Below are positions 54,653 to 63,057 of a DNA stretch of 64,000 nt, piece after piece. The stretch spans positions 186,001 to 250,000 of the forward strand of contig CAKSZL010000003.1 in the NCBI GenBank assembly GCA_934525625.1, in the 5' to 3' direction. A model generated the notes under the pieces. It saw only the letters and a program-made list of their open reading frames with translations, was not told the origin of the DNA and searched no databases. How positions within the stretch are numbered: position 1 is the first letter of the stretch; each line of letters begins with the position of its first letter. The DNA comes from an uncultured Burkholderiaceae bacterium (GTDB lineage Bacteria > Pseudomonadota > Gammaproteobacteria > Burkholderiales > Burkholderiaceae_B). A program made the translations under genes and the position numbers.

Positions 54653-57118
54653 TCAGTGCTTGCGCGTCGCGGGCTTCTTCTTGCCCGCCACCGGCTGGCG
54701 CGCGCTGCGCTTTTCCTCGGCGCGGCGCTGCCGGGCCGTGGTGCCCTTGAGCGCGGGCGGCTTGGCCGACGCCGCTTTCTTTACGCGCCGGGTGCCAGCT
54801 TCGTCGGGAGACTCGATGTCTTTCTGCAAGGCCTTGAACGTCGTGCCCTTGACCAGGCGGAAATCGATGCGGCGCGCTTCCAGATCGACACGCGCCACTT
54901 GCACCTGCACCGGGTCGGTCAGGCGATAGCGCATGCCGGTGCGCTCGCCGCGCAGTTCGTGCAGCGATTCGTTGTACTGGAAGTAATCGGAGCCCAGCTC
55001 GGAAACGTGCACCATGCCTTCGACGAACAAAGTGTCCAGCGTGATGAACAGGCCGAAAGGCGCCACGCCGGTGACGCGGCCGCTGAACACTTCGCCCACG
55101 TGCTCTTTGACGAACCAGCACTTGAGCCAGGCTTCGACGTCGCGCGAGGCGTCGTCGGCGCGGCGTTCTCGCGCAGACAGCACCAGCCCCAGCTGCTCCC
55201 AGATGCTGTGGTTGCGCTCTTTGGCGGGCAGGCCTTCCAGCGCGCTGGCGTCGGGCACCTGCGGCGTATATTGGCGTTTTTCCAGAATCGACTTGATGAC
55301 GCGGTGCATCAGCAAATCGGGATAGCGGCGGATGGGCGACGTGAAGTGCGCGTATTGCTCGTAGGCCAGGCCGAAGTGGCCGGACTCCTCGGGGCTGTAG
55401 ATGGCTTGCTGCATCGAGCGCAGGCACATGGTTTGCAGCACCGGGTAGTCGGGCCGATTGCGGGCCTGGGCCAACAGCCGCATGTAGTCTTTGGTGTCGG
55501 GCTCGTCGCCGCCGTCCAGGTGCAGGCCCAGCGTTTTAAGGTAATCGCGCAGGTTGCGCAGCTTGTCCGGCGTGGGGCCTTCGTGCACGCGGTACAAGCC
55601 GGTGCGCCGGTTGCGGCGCGTGAAGTCCGCCGCGCAGGTGTTGGCGGCCAGCATGCATTCTTCGATCAGCTTGTGGGCGTCGTTGCGCTCGTAGGGCACG
55701 ATGCGTTCGATGCGGCCCAGCGGATTGCAGATGATGCGCGTCTCCACGGTGTCGAAATCGATGGCGCCGCGGCGCGTGCGCGAATCCTGTAGCAGCTGGT
55801 ACAGCGTGTACAGATGCGTAACGTACTCGTAAAGCCCGCCCAGCGCTTGCGCGGCGGGCCCGCCGGGCTGCTGTAGCGCGGCCCAGATGTCGGTATAGGT
55901 GGTACGCGCGTGCGAGCGGATGACGGCCGGGTAGAACTGGTAGGCCGACACGATGCCGGCCTTGGCGCCCTTGGAGGGAATCACCATGTCGCACACCAGG
56001 GCCAGGCGGTCCACGTTGGGGTTCAACGAACACAAACCGTTGGAGAGCGTCTCGGGCAGCATGGGGATGACGCGGCGCGGAAAGTAAACGCTGGTGCCGC
56101 GCTCGAAAGCGTCGGCGTCCAGGCCGCTGCCCGGCGTGACGTAATGGCTGACGTCGGCGATGGCCACCAGCAGGCGCCAGCCCGGGCGCTTGCGCTTTTC
56201 GGTGCCCAGCTCGATGGGCTCGCAAAACACCGCGTCGTCGAAGTCGCGCGCGTCTTCGCCGTCTATGGTGATGAACGGCACGTCGCGCAGATCGACCCGC
56301 CCTTTCAAATCGCCGCGCCGCACGGAGGCCGGCAGCTTGGCGGCTTCCTTCTGGGTGGCCGCCGAAAACTCCACCGGCACGTCGAATTTGCGCACGGCGA
56401 TTTCGATTTCCATGCCGGGGTCGTCTATTTCGCCCAGCACCTCTATGATGCGGCCCAAGGGTTGGGTATGGCGCGTGGGCTGCTGAACGATCTCGACCAC
56501 CACGACCTGGCCGGGCTCGGCATCGCCGACGTCGCTGGGCGTCACCAGGATGTCGTGCTTGATGCGCTGGTCTTCGGGCACCACGATGAAAGCGCCGTTC
56601 TCGCGCAGGAACCGCCCCACCAGCTTGTTGGTGCGACGCTCCAGCACTTCGACGATGATGGCCTCGGGCTTGCCCCGGTATTCGCCGTTCTGGCGCACGA
56701 GCACGCGGTCGCCGTGCAGCACCTTGAGCATTTCGCGCTGCGGCAGGAACAGGTCGGGCCCGCGGTCGTCGCGCAGCAGAAAGCCGAAGCCGTCGCGGTG
56801 CCCCTGCACCCGGCCGGCGATGAAGTTGCCCTTGGCAACGGCCTGCACTTTGCCGCGCGCATCCTGCACTAGCTGCCCGTCTCTTTCCATCGCGCCCAGG
56901 CGGCGCGTAAACCCCACCGAGAACGGATACTTGGCCCCCAGCGCCTTGGCCAGCGCGCGCGGCGTCATCGCATCGGATGCGTCGCGCAAGACCTGCATGA
57001 TGGCTTCGCGGCTGGGAACGTCGGGGTCAAAATCCTGGGGCAAGACCGGTTCGTCGTAAGAGCTGGAGCCGGCGGACTGCTTATTGTTCTGAATGTTGCT
57101 TTTTGATGACTTTGCCAA
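54653..57118 (-). CDS. rnr: Ribonuclease R (3'-5' exoribonuclease)
   Basis: Processive exonuclease for structured RNA. The 821 residues run: N-terminal winged-helix (PSREAIMQVLRDASDAMTPRALAKALG), cold-shock domains (GFGFLLRDDRGPDLFLP), the RNB catalytic domain (FITIDGEDARDFDDAVF with the metal Asp cluster, VSHYVTPGSGLDADAFERGTSVYFP, HFGLAYEQYAHFTSPIRRYPDLLMHR), an S1 domain (GRVTGVAPFGLFITLD) and a Lys-rich tail. The start is TTG. Cotranscribed with rlmB, 133 bases apart. Confidence 0.95.
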   Translation of the reverse strand: MAKSSKSNIQNNKQSAGSSSYDEPVLPQDFDPDVPSREAIMQVLRDASDAMTPRALAKALGAKYPFSVGFTRRLGAMERDGQLVQDARGKVQAVAKGNFIAGRVQGHRDGFGFLLRDDRGPDLFLPQREMLKVLHGDRVLVRQNGEYRGKPEAIIVEVLERRTNKLVGRFLRENGAFIVVPEDQRIKHDILVTPSDVGDAEPGQVVVVEIVQQPTRHTQPLGRIIEVLGEIDDPGMEIEIAVRKFDVPVEFSAATQKEAAKLPASVRRGDLKGRVDLRDVPFITIDGEDARDFDDAVFCEPIELGTEKRKRPGWRLLVAIADVSHYVTPGSGLDADAFERGTSVYFPRRVIPMLPETLSNGLCSLNPNVDRLALVCDMVIPSKGAKAGIVSAYQFYPAVIRSHARTTYTDIWAALQQPGGPAAQALGGLYEYVTHLYTLYQLLQDSRTRRGAIDFDTVETRIICNPLGRIERIVPYERNDAHKLIEECMLAANTCAADFTRRNRRTGLYRVHEGPTPDKLRNLRDYLKTLGLHLDGGDEPDTKDYMRLLAQARNRPDYPVLQTMCLRSMQQAIYSPEESGHFGLAYEQYAHFTSPIRRYPDLLMHRVIKSILEKRQYTPQVPDASALEGLPAKERNHSIWEQLGLVLSARERRADDASRDVEAWLKCWFVKEHVGEVFSGRVTGVAPFGLFITLDTLFVEGMVHVSELGSDYFQYNESLHELRGERTGMRYRLTDPVQVQVARVDLEARRIDFRLVKGTTFKALQKDIESPDEAGTRRVKKAASAKPPALKGTTARQRRAEEKRSARQPVAGKKKPATRKH

Positions 57119-57267
57119 GGGATTTCCAAAATTTAAAAAAGTACGCTATAATCTTTTTCTCGCTGCACGAAGCATAGCGCAGATAGACGAAAAACAGATG
57201 AAAACCAAGTGAATTCATCAACACAAGTTTAGCGTTTATCGGCACGGGGTTTGAAGCAGCGGCTAAT

Positions 57268-57303
57268 GCAAAAGCAGTAAAAAGCAGGTGCAAAAGCAGT
57301 AAA
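57268..57303. repeat. 22-bp-period direct repeat upstream of tRNA-Leu
   Basis: GCAAAAGCAGTAAA occurs at 57268-57281 and again at 57290-57303. It lies in the 285-base gap between rnr and tRNA-Leu; apart from the tRNA promoter and a possible plus-strand TTTCCA-N18-TATAAT at 57123-57152, nothing else is recognised there. Confidence 0.6.
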
Positions 57304-57356
57304 GGCACAGCTTACCGCAAAGGCCGTTTTCAAGCACTAATAGATTCGGGCAGCAG

Positions 57357-57385
57357 TTGCAGAACAAGCAATTGCGTATTACAAT
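57357..57385 (+). promoter_or_regulatory. tRNA-Leu promoter
   Basis: TTGCAG, 17-base spacer, TACAAT, 18 bases before the tRNA. Confidence 0.7.
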
Positions 57386-57403
57386 AGCGAACTTTCTGTA
57401 AAT

Positions 57404-57488
57404 GCCCAGGTGGCGGAATTGGTAGACGCGCATGGTTCAGGTCCATGTGCCGCAAGGTGTGGAGGTTCGAGTCCTCTCCTGGGCACCA
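57404..57488 (+). tRNA. tRNA-Leu(CAG), insertion site of the mobile element
   Basis: 85 bases with acceptor GCCCAGG / CCTGGGC, anticodon loop TTCAGGT (anticodon CAG), a long class II variable arm GTGCCGCAAGGTGT and encoded CCA. The gene is intact. A tyrosine integrase starts less than 200 bases after it in the same direction, the usual sign that its 3' end is an att site. Confidence 0.97.
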
Positions 57489-57496
57489 CTAATGAA

Positions 57497-57523
57497 AAGG
57501 TCAGGCTTAGCCTGGCCTTTTTG
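57497..57523 (+). terminator. Intrinsic terminator after tRNA-Leu
   Basis: Stem AGGTCAGGC / GCCTGGCCT (one G-T) with a 3-base loop and a T-run, 9 bases after the tRNA. Confidence 0.85.
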
Positions 57524-57614
57524 TTTTCAAGCACTTAGCTGAGTTTTCAGCAGGTTTTTTTGGGGAAGGCAAACACCAAAAGTCCCGTTTCGTCCCCTTT
57601 AGGACACGTGGCCT

Positions 57615-57645
57615 TTTCCCCGATCTTTCCCCATAATTTTTCCCC
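57615..57645 (+). repeat. Three TTTCCCC direct repeats before the integrase
   Basis: TTTCCCC at 57615-57621, 57626-57632 and 57639-57645, 11 and 13 bases apart. They lie between the presumed att site and the integrase start and resemble arm-type integrase or excisionase binding sites in layout. Confidence 0.5.
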
Positions 57646-57674
57646 ATGATCATTTGATTTTGGAGAAGAAGGAC

Positions 57675-58841
57675 ATGGCCTCCTATGAGACCAGGGGAAA
57701 ATCAACACGTGCGGTCGTCAGCATCAATCGCCGCAAACTTCAACAGACCTTCGACACGAAGCTGCAAGCCAAGCAGTGGGCAAAACAGATAGAAGCCAAA
57801 AAAGCCCAGGGCAATATTTCACCGGCCACCGGACGATTTGTCGACGACGTGTTCAAGGCGTATGAATCGGTTTCGGAAGAGTCTGATAGCGCAAAGTGGA
57901 ACAGTTTGCGCCTAGCCAAGTTCCGATTGCACGAAATTTCGCGGGTTCCTCTGGACGAAGTCACGCCCGACAATATATCGAGCTGGGTGAATGATCGGAA
58001 AAAGGCACGCTATCGTGGCAAACCAATATCGTCTTCCACCATCAATCGTGAGCTGAATTTGATGAGCGCGGCTTTCACCCATGCGTGGAAAGTCAAGAAG
58101 TGGATCAAAGAGAACCCTTGCCACGACATCGGCCGCCCGCCAAAGGGGCGACCGCGTAAACGGCCGCCACTGCTGGAGTCGGAACTTCAAGCCATTGCCG
58201 CCGCAGGCGGCTATGTGGAGGGACTACCGATCCAGACGCAGGAGCAACGAGTTGTTATATGTTTCTTCATTGCTCTGGAAACCGGGATGCGCTCAGGAGA
58301 GATTCTGAGGGTTCGTCCACATGATCTCAGCCTTGAAAAGCTAACGGTATACGTTCACGCCCTCGAAAAAGGTGGTCGGAAGGGTGCCAAAAGCGGACAG
58401 CGCCAGGCGGACCGAACAGTACCGTTGACCGCCCGTGCCATGCAGTGCTTCAAATTACTTCTTGCCGCGATGCCAACAGAGCAAGAACCCAGAGAAGGAT
58501 TTTCCATGCCTCCCTATGTGGCCGGCATGACCGATCAACAACGTGACGTGCACTGGCGCAAGATACGTGACGCTAGCGGCGTTGAAGACCTAACCTTCCA
58601 CGATACGAAACACGAAGCAGCCACACGATTGGCTCCCCTGATGGACGTCATCGCGCTTTCCCATGTGCTGGGCACAAAGGACATCAAGCTGCTTCGGGAT
58701 ACGTATTACATCAACGACGCTGAAAAAATTGCGATGCAACTGCCCAGTTCGCTCGTGCCGCATAGAGTTTCATATGACACAGCCCAAATCCGAATTGCTC
58801 CGTATTCGAGTGGAGCCCCGTCAACTGAGTTGGCTTACTGA
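57675..58841 (+). CDS. int: Tyrosine recombinase/integrase
   Basis: Catalyses integration at tRNA-Leu. 388 residues from the ATG preceded by GGAGAAGAAGG. Order: N-terminal DNA-arm domain (YETRGKSTRAVVSINRRKLQQTFDTKLQAKQWA), SAM-like core-binding domain (INRELNLMSAAFTHAWKVKKWI), catalytic domain. Catalytic residues: Arg I in ETGMRSGEIL, Lys region QADRTVPLT, box II FHDTKHEAATRL, and Tyr in RDTYYINDAEKIA. Two positions differ from the usual signature: box II has Lys where Arg is expected (HDTKH), and LGTKDIKLL has Thr where LGH is usual. The last 22 codons overlap the next gene. Confidence 0.93.
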   Translation: MASYETRGKSTRAVVSINRRKLQQTFDTKLQAKQWAKQIEAKKAQGNISPATGRFVDDVFKAYESVSEESDSAKWNSLRLAKFRLHEISRVPLDEVTPDNISSWVNDRKKARYRGKPISSSTINRELNLMSAAFTHAWKVKKWIKENPCHDIGRPPKGRPRKRPPLLESELQAIAAAGGYVEGLPIQTQEQRVVICFFIALETGMRSGEILRVRPHDLSLEKLTVYVHALEKGGRKGAKSGQRQADRTVPLTARAMQCFKLLLAAMPTEQEPREGFSMPPYVAGMTDQQRDVHWRKIRDASGVEDLTFHDTKHEAATRLAPLMDVIALSHVLGTKDIKLLRDTYYINDAEKIAMQLPSSLVPHRVSYDTAQIRIAPYSSGAPSTELAY

Positions 58842-59139
58842 AGCGGCTGCGGCCAGCGGCGCAGCGTCTATTTCCGATTATGTCCGTACTGCACTATCCC
58901 GGCAGCAATTTATCGAGCAGGAGCTGACAGCAATACGCGCCCTGATCGTCGATTACGGCGCTGATAGAACGGAAACACCCGCTACCCAACCGACCCAACC
59001 GCCGCTTGCACATAGCATCGAAACCTTGTTGCTACTGCGGGCGATATCAACGCCGGCCGCAGTGCGAACCGTGCACGCAGAAATGCGTCGGCTCGGAATC
59101 GAACCGGCACAGCCTGAAACCGCAAACTTACCCACATGA
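58774..59139 (+). CDS. Ribbon-helix-helix-like protein overlapping the integrase gene
   Basis: 121 residues starting MTQPKSELLRIRVEPRQLSWLTEAAAASGAASISDYVRTALSRQQF. The short basic beta strand (LLRIRVEP) followed by two helices is the pattern of MobC- or Arc-type DNA-binding proteins. The rest is a helical tail with a Pro/Thr linker. It overlaps the integrase 3' end by 68 bases in another frame, so expression may be coupled. It could be a transcriptional regulator, excision factor or relaxosome accessory. Confidence 0.65.
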   Translation: MTQPKSELLRIRVEPRQLSWLTEAAAASGAASISDYVRTALSRQQFIEQELTAIRALIVDYGADRTETPATQPTQPPLAHSIETLLLLRAISTPAAVRTVHAEMRRLGIEPAQPETANLPT

Positions 59140-59150
59140 TCTGTGCATAA
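59128..59150. other. Pair of DnaA-box-like 9-mers
   Basis: TTACCCACA at 59128-59136 differs by one base from TTATCCACA, and TGTGCATAA at 59142-59150 is the complement of TTATGCACA, which fits the DnaA consensus. They are followed by the tandem CCCTGGGGAAAT/CCCTGGGG. No iteron array is seen. The remaining 200 bases to the next gene show nothing else clear. Confidence 0.3.
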
Positions 59151-59356
59151 CCCTGGGGAAATCCCTGGGGCATGTCACGTGATGGTAATAACCGCGCGCG
59201 CCTGTAGTTCTCTGGTCACTAACTGACCCCTTTCCCTGACGACAAGCTTCCCGGCTTAAGAAAGGCTGGGTGCGGCCGTAATGGCTATTTACGGTTACAT
59301 ATAAACAAACTTCGCAATTCTCAGAATCTTCTGTTCTGAAAAAAGAGAGGCACACA

Positions 59357-60403
<1,047 letters not shown>

Positions 60404-60406
60404 GTC

Positions 60407-60434
60407 CAGGGTAGATCCCTACCGATCTACCCTG
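60407..60434 (+). terminator. Hairpin after the CAP lipoprotein gene
   Basis: Perfect stem CAGGGTAGATC / GATCTACCCTG, 6-base loop, only 3 bases after the stop codon; the T-rich TTCGTTCCATTTTT follows. A second, imperfect hairpin (GTCTCAGGGC / GCCCAGAGAC) lies at 60474-60500, just before the next gene. Confidence 0.65.
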
Positions 60435-60506
60435 CTTCGTTCCATTTTTCTATTTGCCCTGACGCTTGCAACAGTCTCAGGGCTTTTTATCGCCCAGAGA
60501 CATGAC

Positions 60507-61250
60507 ATGCTTGCCTTATTCCTCTTAACCACGCTGCCCGTGACGTTGGCAGCGCAAACGACCGCTCCCAACACGGGAAACATCAAGTTGGAAGCGGATA
60601 TCCAAATGCACCTGAATGTCACCCAGCCCGGCGGCGCTTGCTGGCCCGGCTTCACCTGGCATAGCACCTACGGCGGCTGCCGGCGGCGCGTGCAGGAGCA
60701 ACAGACCGAAACAAGGGCTTGTGCAGCAGGAGAAATTGGTCAGCAGACGCGTACCAACACTCGCTACAACTACATTCTTCAATCAACAGGACACGTGGCC
60801 AGCGACCCCTGGGTCTATGGCGGCTGGAATCAAGCGAGTTGTTTTACCCCCCCCACGGAAGTGCCCACCATCGCCAACAGCATGCCGATTGCTAACACGC
60901 CGCCTGGTGTCAACGGCCTGGACAGCGTTCGGCTGACCGTCATGTTTCATCCACCCTCGATGTCGTTCCTGTGCTATTGGAGCGGGGGTGTCTACAGCCC
61001 AGGCCCGCATGACATGCTGCCCAACGGATTCACGGACTACAACCGTACGGCCTGGTGCGTCCCGCAGCCTGATGGCAGTCTGCACTACGGCCATAGCTAC
61101 TCCGAATCATTCATCGTCAGCGCCACGCGGCGCAACGCATCGCGCGTCGACTTCTCATATCGCGTCGGGCAGATGCTGAGCAATTGCGGATGCAACAGCG
61201 GCAGCTCCACACCTCAGTTCCGTGGCGCCACCCACGTGATAACCCCGTAG
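60507..61250 (+). CDS. Secreted Cys-rich protein, unknown function
   Basis: 247 residues, signal LALFLLTTLPVTLAAQ, then a compact domain with eight Cys (GGACWPG, GGCRRR, RACAAG, ASCFTP, LCYW, AWCVPQ, NCGC). The part QEQQTETRACAAGEIGQQTRTNTRYNY resembles the Cys/Thr/Arg-repeat segments of some phage tail-fibre and pilus-tip proteins, and the C-terminal WCVPQPDGSLHYGHSYSESF is rich in aromatic residues. Position between other element genes and the type IVb pilus suggests a surface or tip role. The start has only a weak ribosome site, next to the imperfect hairpin. No family was recognised. Confidence 0.65.
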   Translation: MLALFLLTTLPVTLAAQTTAPNTGNIKLEADIQMHLNVTQPGGACWPGFTWHSTYGGCRRRVQEQQTETRACAAGEIGQQTRTNTRYNYILQSTGHVASDPWVYGGWNQASCFTPPTEVPTIANSMPIANTPPGVNGLDSVRLTVMFHPPSMSFLCYWSGGVYSPGPHDMLPNGFTDYNRTAWCVPQPDGSLHYGHSYSESFIVSATRRNASRVDFSYRVGQMLSNCGCNSGSSTPQFRGATHVITP

Positions 61251-61292
61251 CCACCCACCGCAGCTCTCTCGCATGCGTGAAATCGGAGATTT

Positions 61293-61667
61293 ATGCCCCC
61301 ACCAAGCCTTACCGCCAAAGCCGAGATTCTGATCTGCAATGACAGCGCAGCAATCCGAAGCGCCGTGCAGAACAGTCCTGCCTATGTATTCACGCGGCTC
61401 AGAATAGAAGAGGATGCCGCCCGCGACCCAGTGGACACCCTACGAAACGCGGAGTTACTGTGCTCAACCCTCGGTCAAGTACACGACATTCTCACGTCAC
61501 CTGATGTCCACTTCATTCTCGGCACGCGCCTACAACAGGATCTAGCGAGTCGGGATATCAAACAGCGCTATTTGGAAGCCCAAATTTTGCGTGCCTACAA
61601 CGAAGCTAGGGTCTGTGAAACACTGGGGCAGGCCAGGAAAAAGAAACTCAGCCCCTACATGCCATAG
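61293..61667 (+). CDS. Hypothetical helical protein
   Basis: 124 residues, mostly alpha-helical by composition, with short Cys-containing patches (ILICNDSAA, LCSTLGQ, RVCETLGQARKKKLS). No signal peptide, no recognised domain. Follows the Cys-rich gene by 42 bases. Codon use and the run of element genes make it likely real. Confidence 0.55.
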   Translation: MPPPSLTAKAEILICNDSAAIRSAVQNSPAYVFTRLRIEEDAARDPVDTLRNAELLCSTLGQVHDILTSPDVHFILGTRLQQDLASRDIKQRYLEAQILRAYNEARVCETLGQARKKKLSPYMP

Positions 61668-61717
61668 TCTGCTAGTCGGTGTGCATTGCATGCCACGGAA
61701 GATCGATAATCAATGAC

Positions 61718-61760
61718 GTTGCATGTAACGTCTGAGCCAGCTAAAATGTTGCATGTAACG
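61718..61760 (+). promoter_or_regulatory. Tandem operator-like repeats upstream of mazE
   Basis: GTTGCATGTAACG at 61718-61730 and 61748-61760, identical and exactly 30 bases apart. Each copy is a near palindrome around CATG. The second ends 18 bases before the mazE start, as expected for autoregulation by the antitoxin. Confidence 0.7.
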
Positions 61761-61778
61761 AACCGAAGAGGGACGAAT

Positions 61779-62003
61779 ATGCCCGCAATCACCATTAACG
61801 AACGAGTGCAAAAGCATCGTGCGAATCTTCGTGCCTCTGGCTTGCGCCCTGTGCAAATATGGGTGCCGGATACACGACGGACGGACTTTGACGAAGAGTG
61901 CCGTCGCCAGTCCCTGGTCGTTGCCGAAGTGGAACGCAAGGAGGCTGAGCTGGACCGTCTCATGGACAGTGCCTTGTCCAATGTGGAAGGCTGGACGGAA
62001 TAA
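61779..62003 (+). CDS. mazE: MazE-like antitoxin (DUF3018 family)
   Basis: Seventy-four residues: MPAITINERVQKHRANLRASGLRPVQIWVPDTRRTDFDEECRRQSLVVAEVERKEAELDRLM. The RPVQIWVPDTR core is the DUF3018 signature of antitoxins paired with MazF-like toxins; the N-terminal half would bind DNA and the acidic C-terminal part the toxin. GAGGGA lies before the ATG. Separated from mazF by 5 bases. Confidence 0.88.
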   Translation: MPAITINERVQKHRANLRASGLRPVQIWVPDTRRTDFDEECRRQSLVVAEVERKEAELDRLMDSALSNVEGWTE

Positions 62004-62008
62004 TCTGA

Positions 62009-62332
62009 ATGCGCGGTGATTTAGTTACTATCGCCATTCAGGGAGATTTCGGCAAACCACGCCCGGCACTGGTCATCCAGTCCGACCGCTTCGAACAACA
62101 CCCCTCACTAACGATCCTCCCAGTCACCAGCACTCTGGTCGATGCGCCACTGCTGCGCGTGACGGTGCTGCCCGATGACGATAACGGCTTATCGAAGCCC
62201 TCCCAGGTCATGGTCGACAAGCCCATGACGGTCAAGTTGGACAAGGTCGGCAAAGTATTCGGCAGGCTGAATGCAGACGTGATGGTCGAAATCGAACGCA
62301 GGCTGTTGGTATTTCTTGGCATCGTGCGCTAG
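62009..62332 (+). CDS. mazF: MazF/PemK-family endoribonuclease toxin
   Basis: 107 residues: MRGDLVTIAIQGDFGKPRPALVIQSDRF (the loop with the RPALV motif), LTILPVTSTLVD (the conserved Thr/Ser), RVTV, SQVMVDKPMTVKLDKVGKVFGRL and an end VEIERRLLVFLGI. This is the MazF/CcdB fold; it cleaves mRNA at short sites. The usual active-site Arg and Thr are present. The pair would stabilise the element by addiction (known role). Confidence 0.93.
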   Translation: MRGDLVTIAIQGDFGKPRPALVIQSDRFEQHPSLTILPVTSTLVDAPLLRVTVLPDDDNGLSKPSQVMVDKPMTVKLDKVGKVFGRLNADVMVEIERRLLVFLGIVR

Positions 62333-62439
62333 GGATCACCTTCAGCCACCTATATATAACTAAGTTTTCACGCATGCGAGAAATGGCGTTGTGACGCCTG
62401 ATCGGTGCTGAAAACGTCCCCACCTTCCATTCCCTAACT

Positions 62440-62459
62440 GGGCGGGCGTCTTCCCGCCC
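62440..62459. terminator. GC hairpin between mazF and pilL
   Basis: GGGCGGG / CCCGCCC with 6-base loop, followed only by GGCCATCTTT, so a weak terminator at best. The 166-base gap also contains TATATATAACTAAG. Confidence 0.35.
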
Positions 62460-62498
62460 GGCCATCTTTCCCCTCCTTATCCTCTACTGGAGTTCTCC

Positions 62499-63044
62499 AT
62501 GCACAAGCACTGGCGAGCGGCTGCGGCCGTCTGCACGCTACTCGGGTGCGCTCACGCCGCAGCAGCCCCTCACCCCTCAATCCGAGTCCAGATCGTCAAA
62601 CCAGCCCAAGATAGTGCACAGCAACAAGAGACGAAGCGAGGTAAGTCTGACGACACTGCGGCCGACAACCCACAGGCACAGACTACCAGTGCCAAACCCA
62701 CGGCCCAGACTTCTGCACTTCCAATCAGTCCACCAGCGCCACTGGCCACGACCTGGAGCGTGGCCCTGTCAGATATCACGGTGCGCCAAGCTCTGGCGCG
62801 CTGGGCCAACGATGCCGGCTGGACGATGGCGTGGGAAGTGCCGGTGGACATCCCTCTGACCGCCGGCGCCGACCTAGCCACGACGCACGATTTCCGCGAA
62901 GCCGTTTCGGCCCTCGCGGACGCTGTGGCAATGGGCGAAACCCCCATCCGTCCTTGCTACTACGCCAATCAGGTCGTACGCCTGCTGCCCTACAACACCG
63001 TCTGCGACCGCACTGGCACCAGGCCGCCCAGCCCGACCCCCTGA
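62499..63044 (+). CDS. pilL: PilL-like protein with TcpQ C-terminal domain
   Basis: First gene of the type IVb pilus operon. 181 residues: signal AAAVCTLLGCAHAAAAP, a low-complexity Gln/Thr/Pro linker (residues 30-85), then a TcpQ-type domain (TWSVALSDITVRQALARWANDAGWTMAWEVPVDIPLTAGADLATTHDFREAVSALADAV) ending in two Cys. PilL in R64 and PAPI-1 type elements helps the secretin PilN. GGAG lies before the ATG. Confidence 0.85.
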   Translation: MHKHWRAAAAVCTLLGCAHAAAAPHPSIRVQIVKPAQDSAQQQETKRGKSDDTAADNPQAQTTSAKPTAQTSALPISPPAPLATTWSVALSDITVRQALARWANDAGWTMAWEVPVDIPLTAGADLATTHDFREAVSALADAVAMGETPIRPCYYANQVVRLLPYNTVCDRTGTRPPSPTP

Positions 63045-63057
63045 GAAGGACCCACAA

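Noticed and set aside
57081..57308. 75-codon minus-strand frame with a hydrophobic start upstream of rnr
   Set aside because: Overlaps the rnr start in a different frame, has no ribosome site and no conserved features; the DNA fits leader and repeats better.
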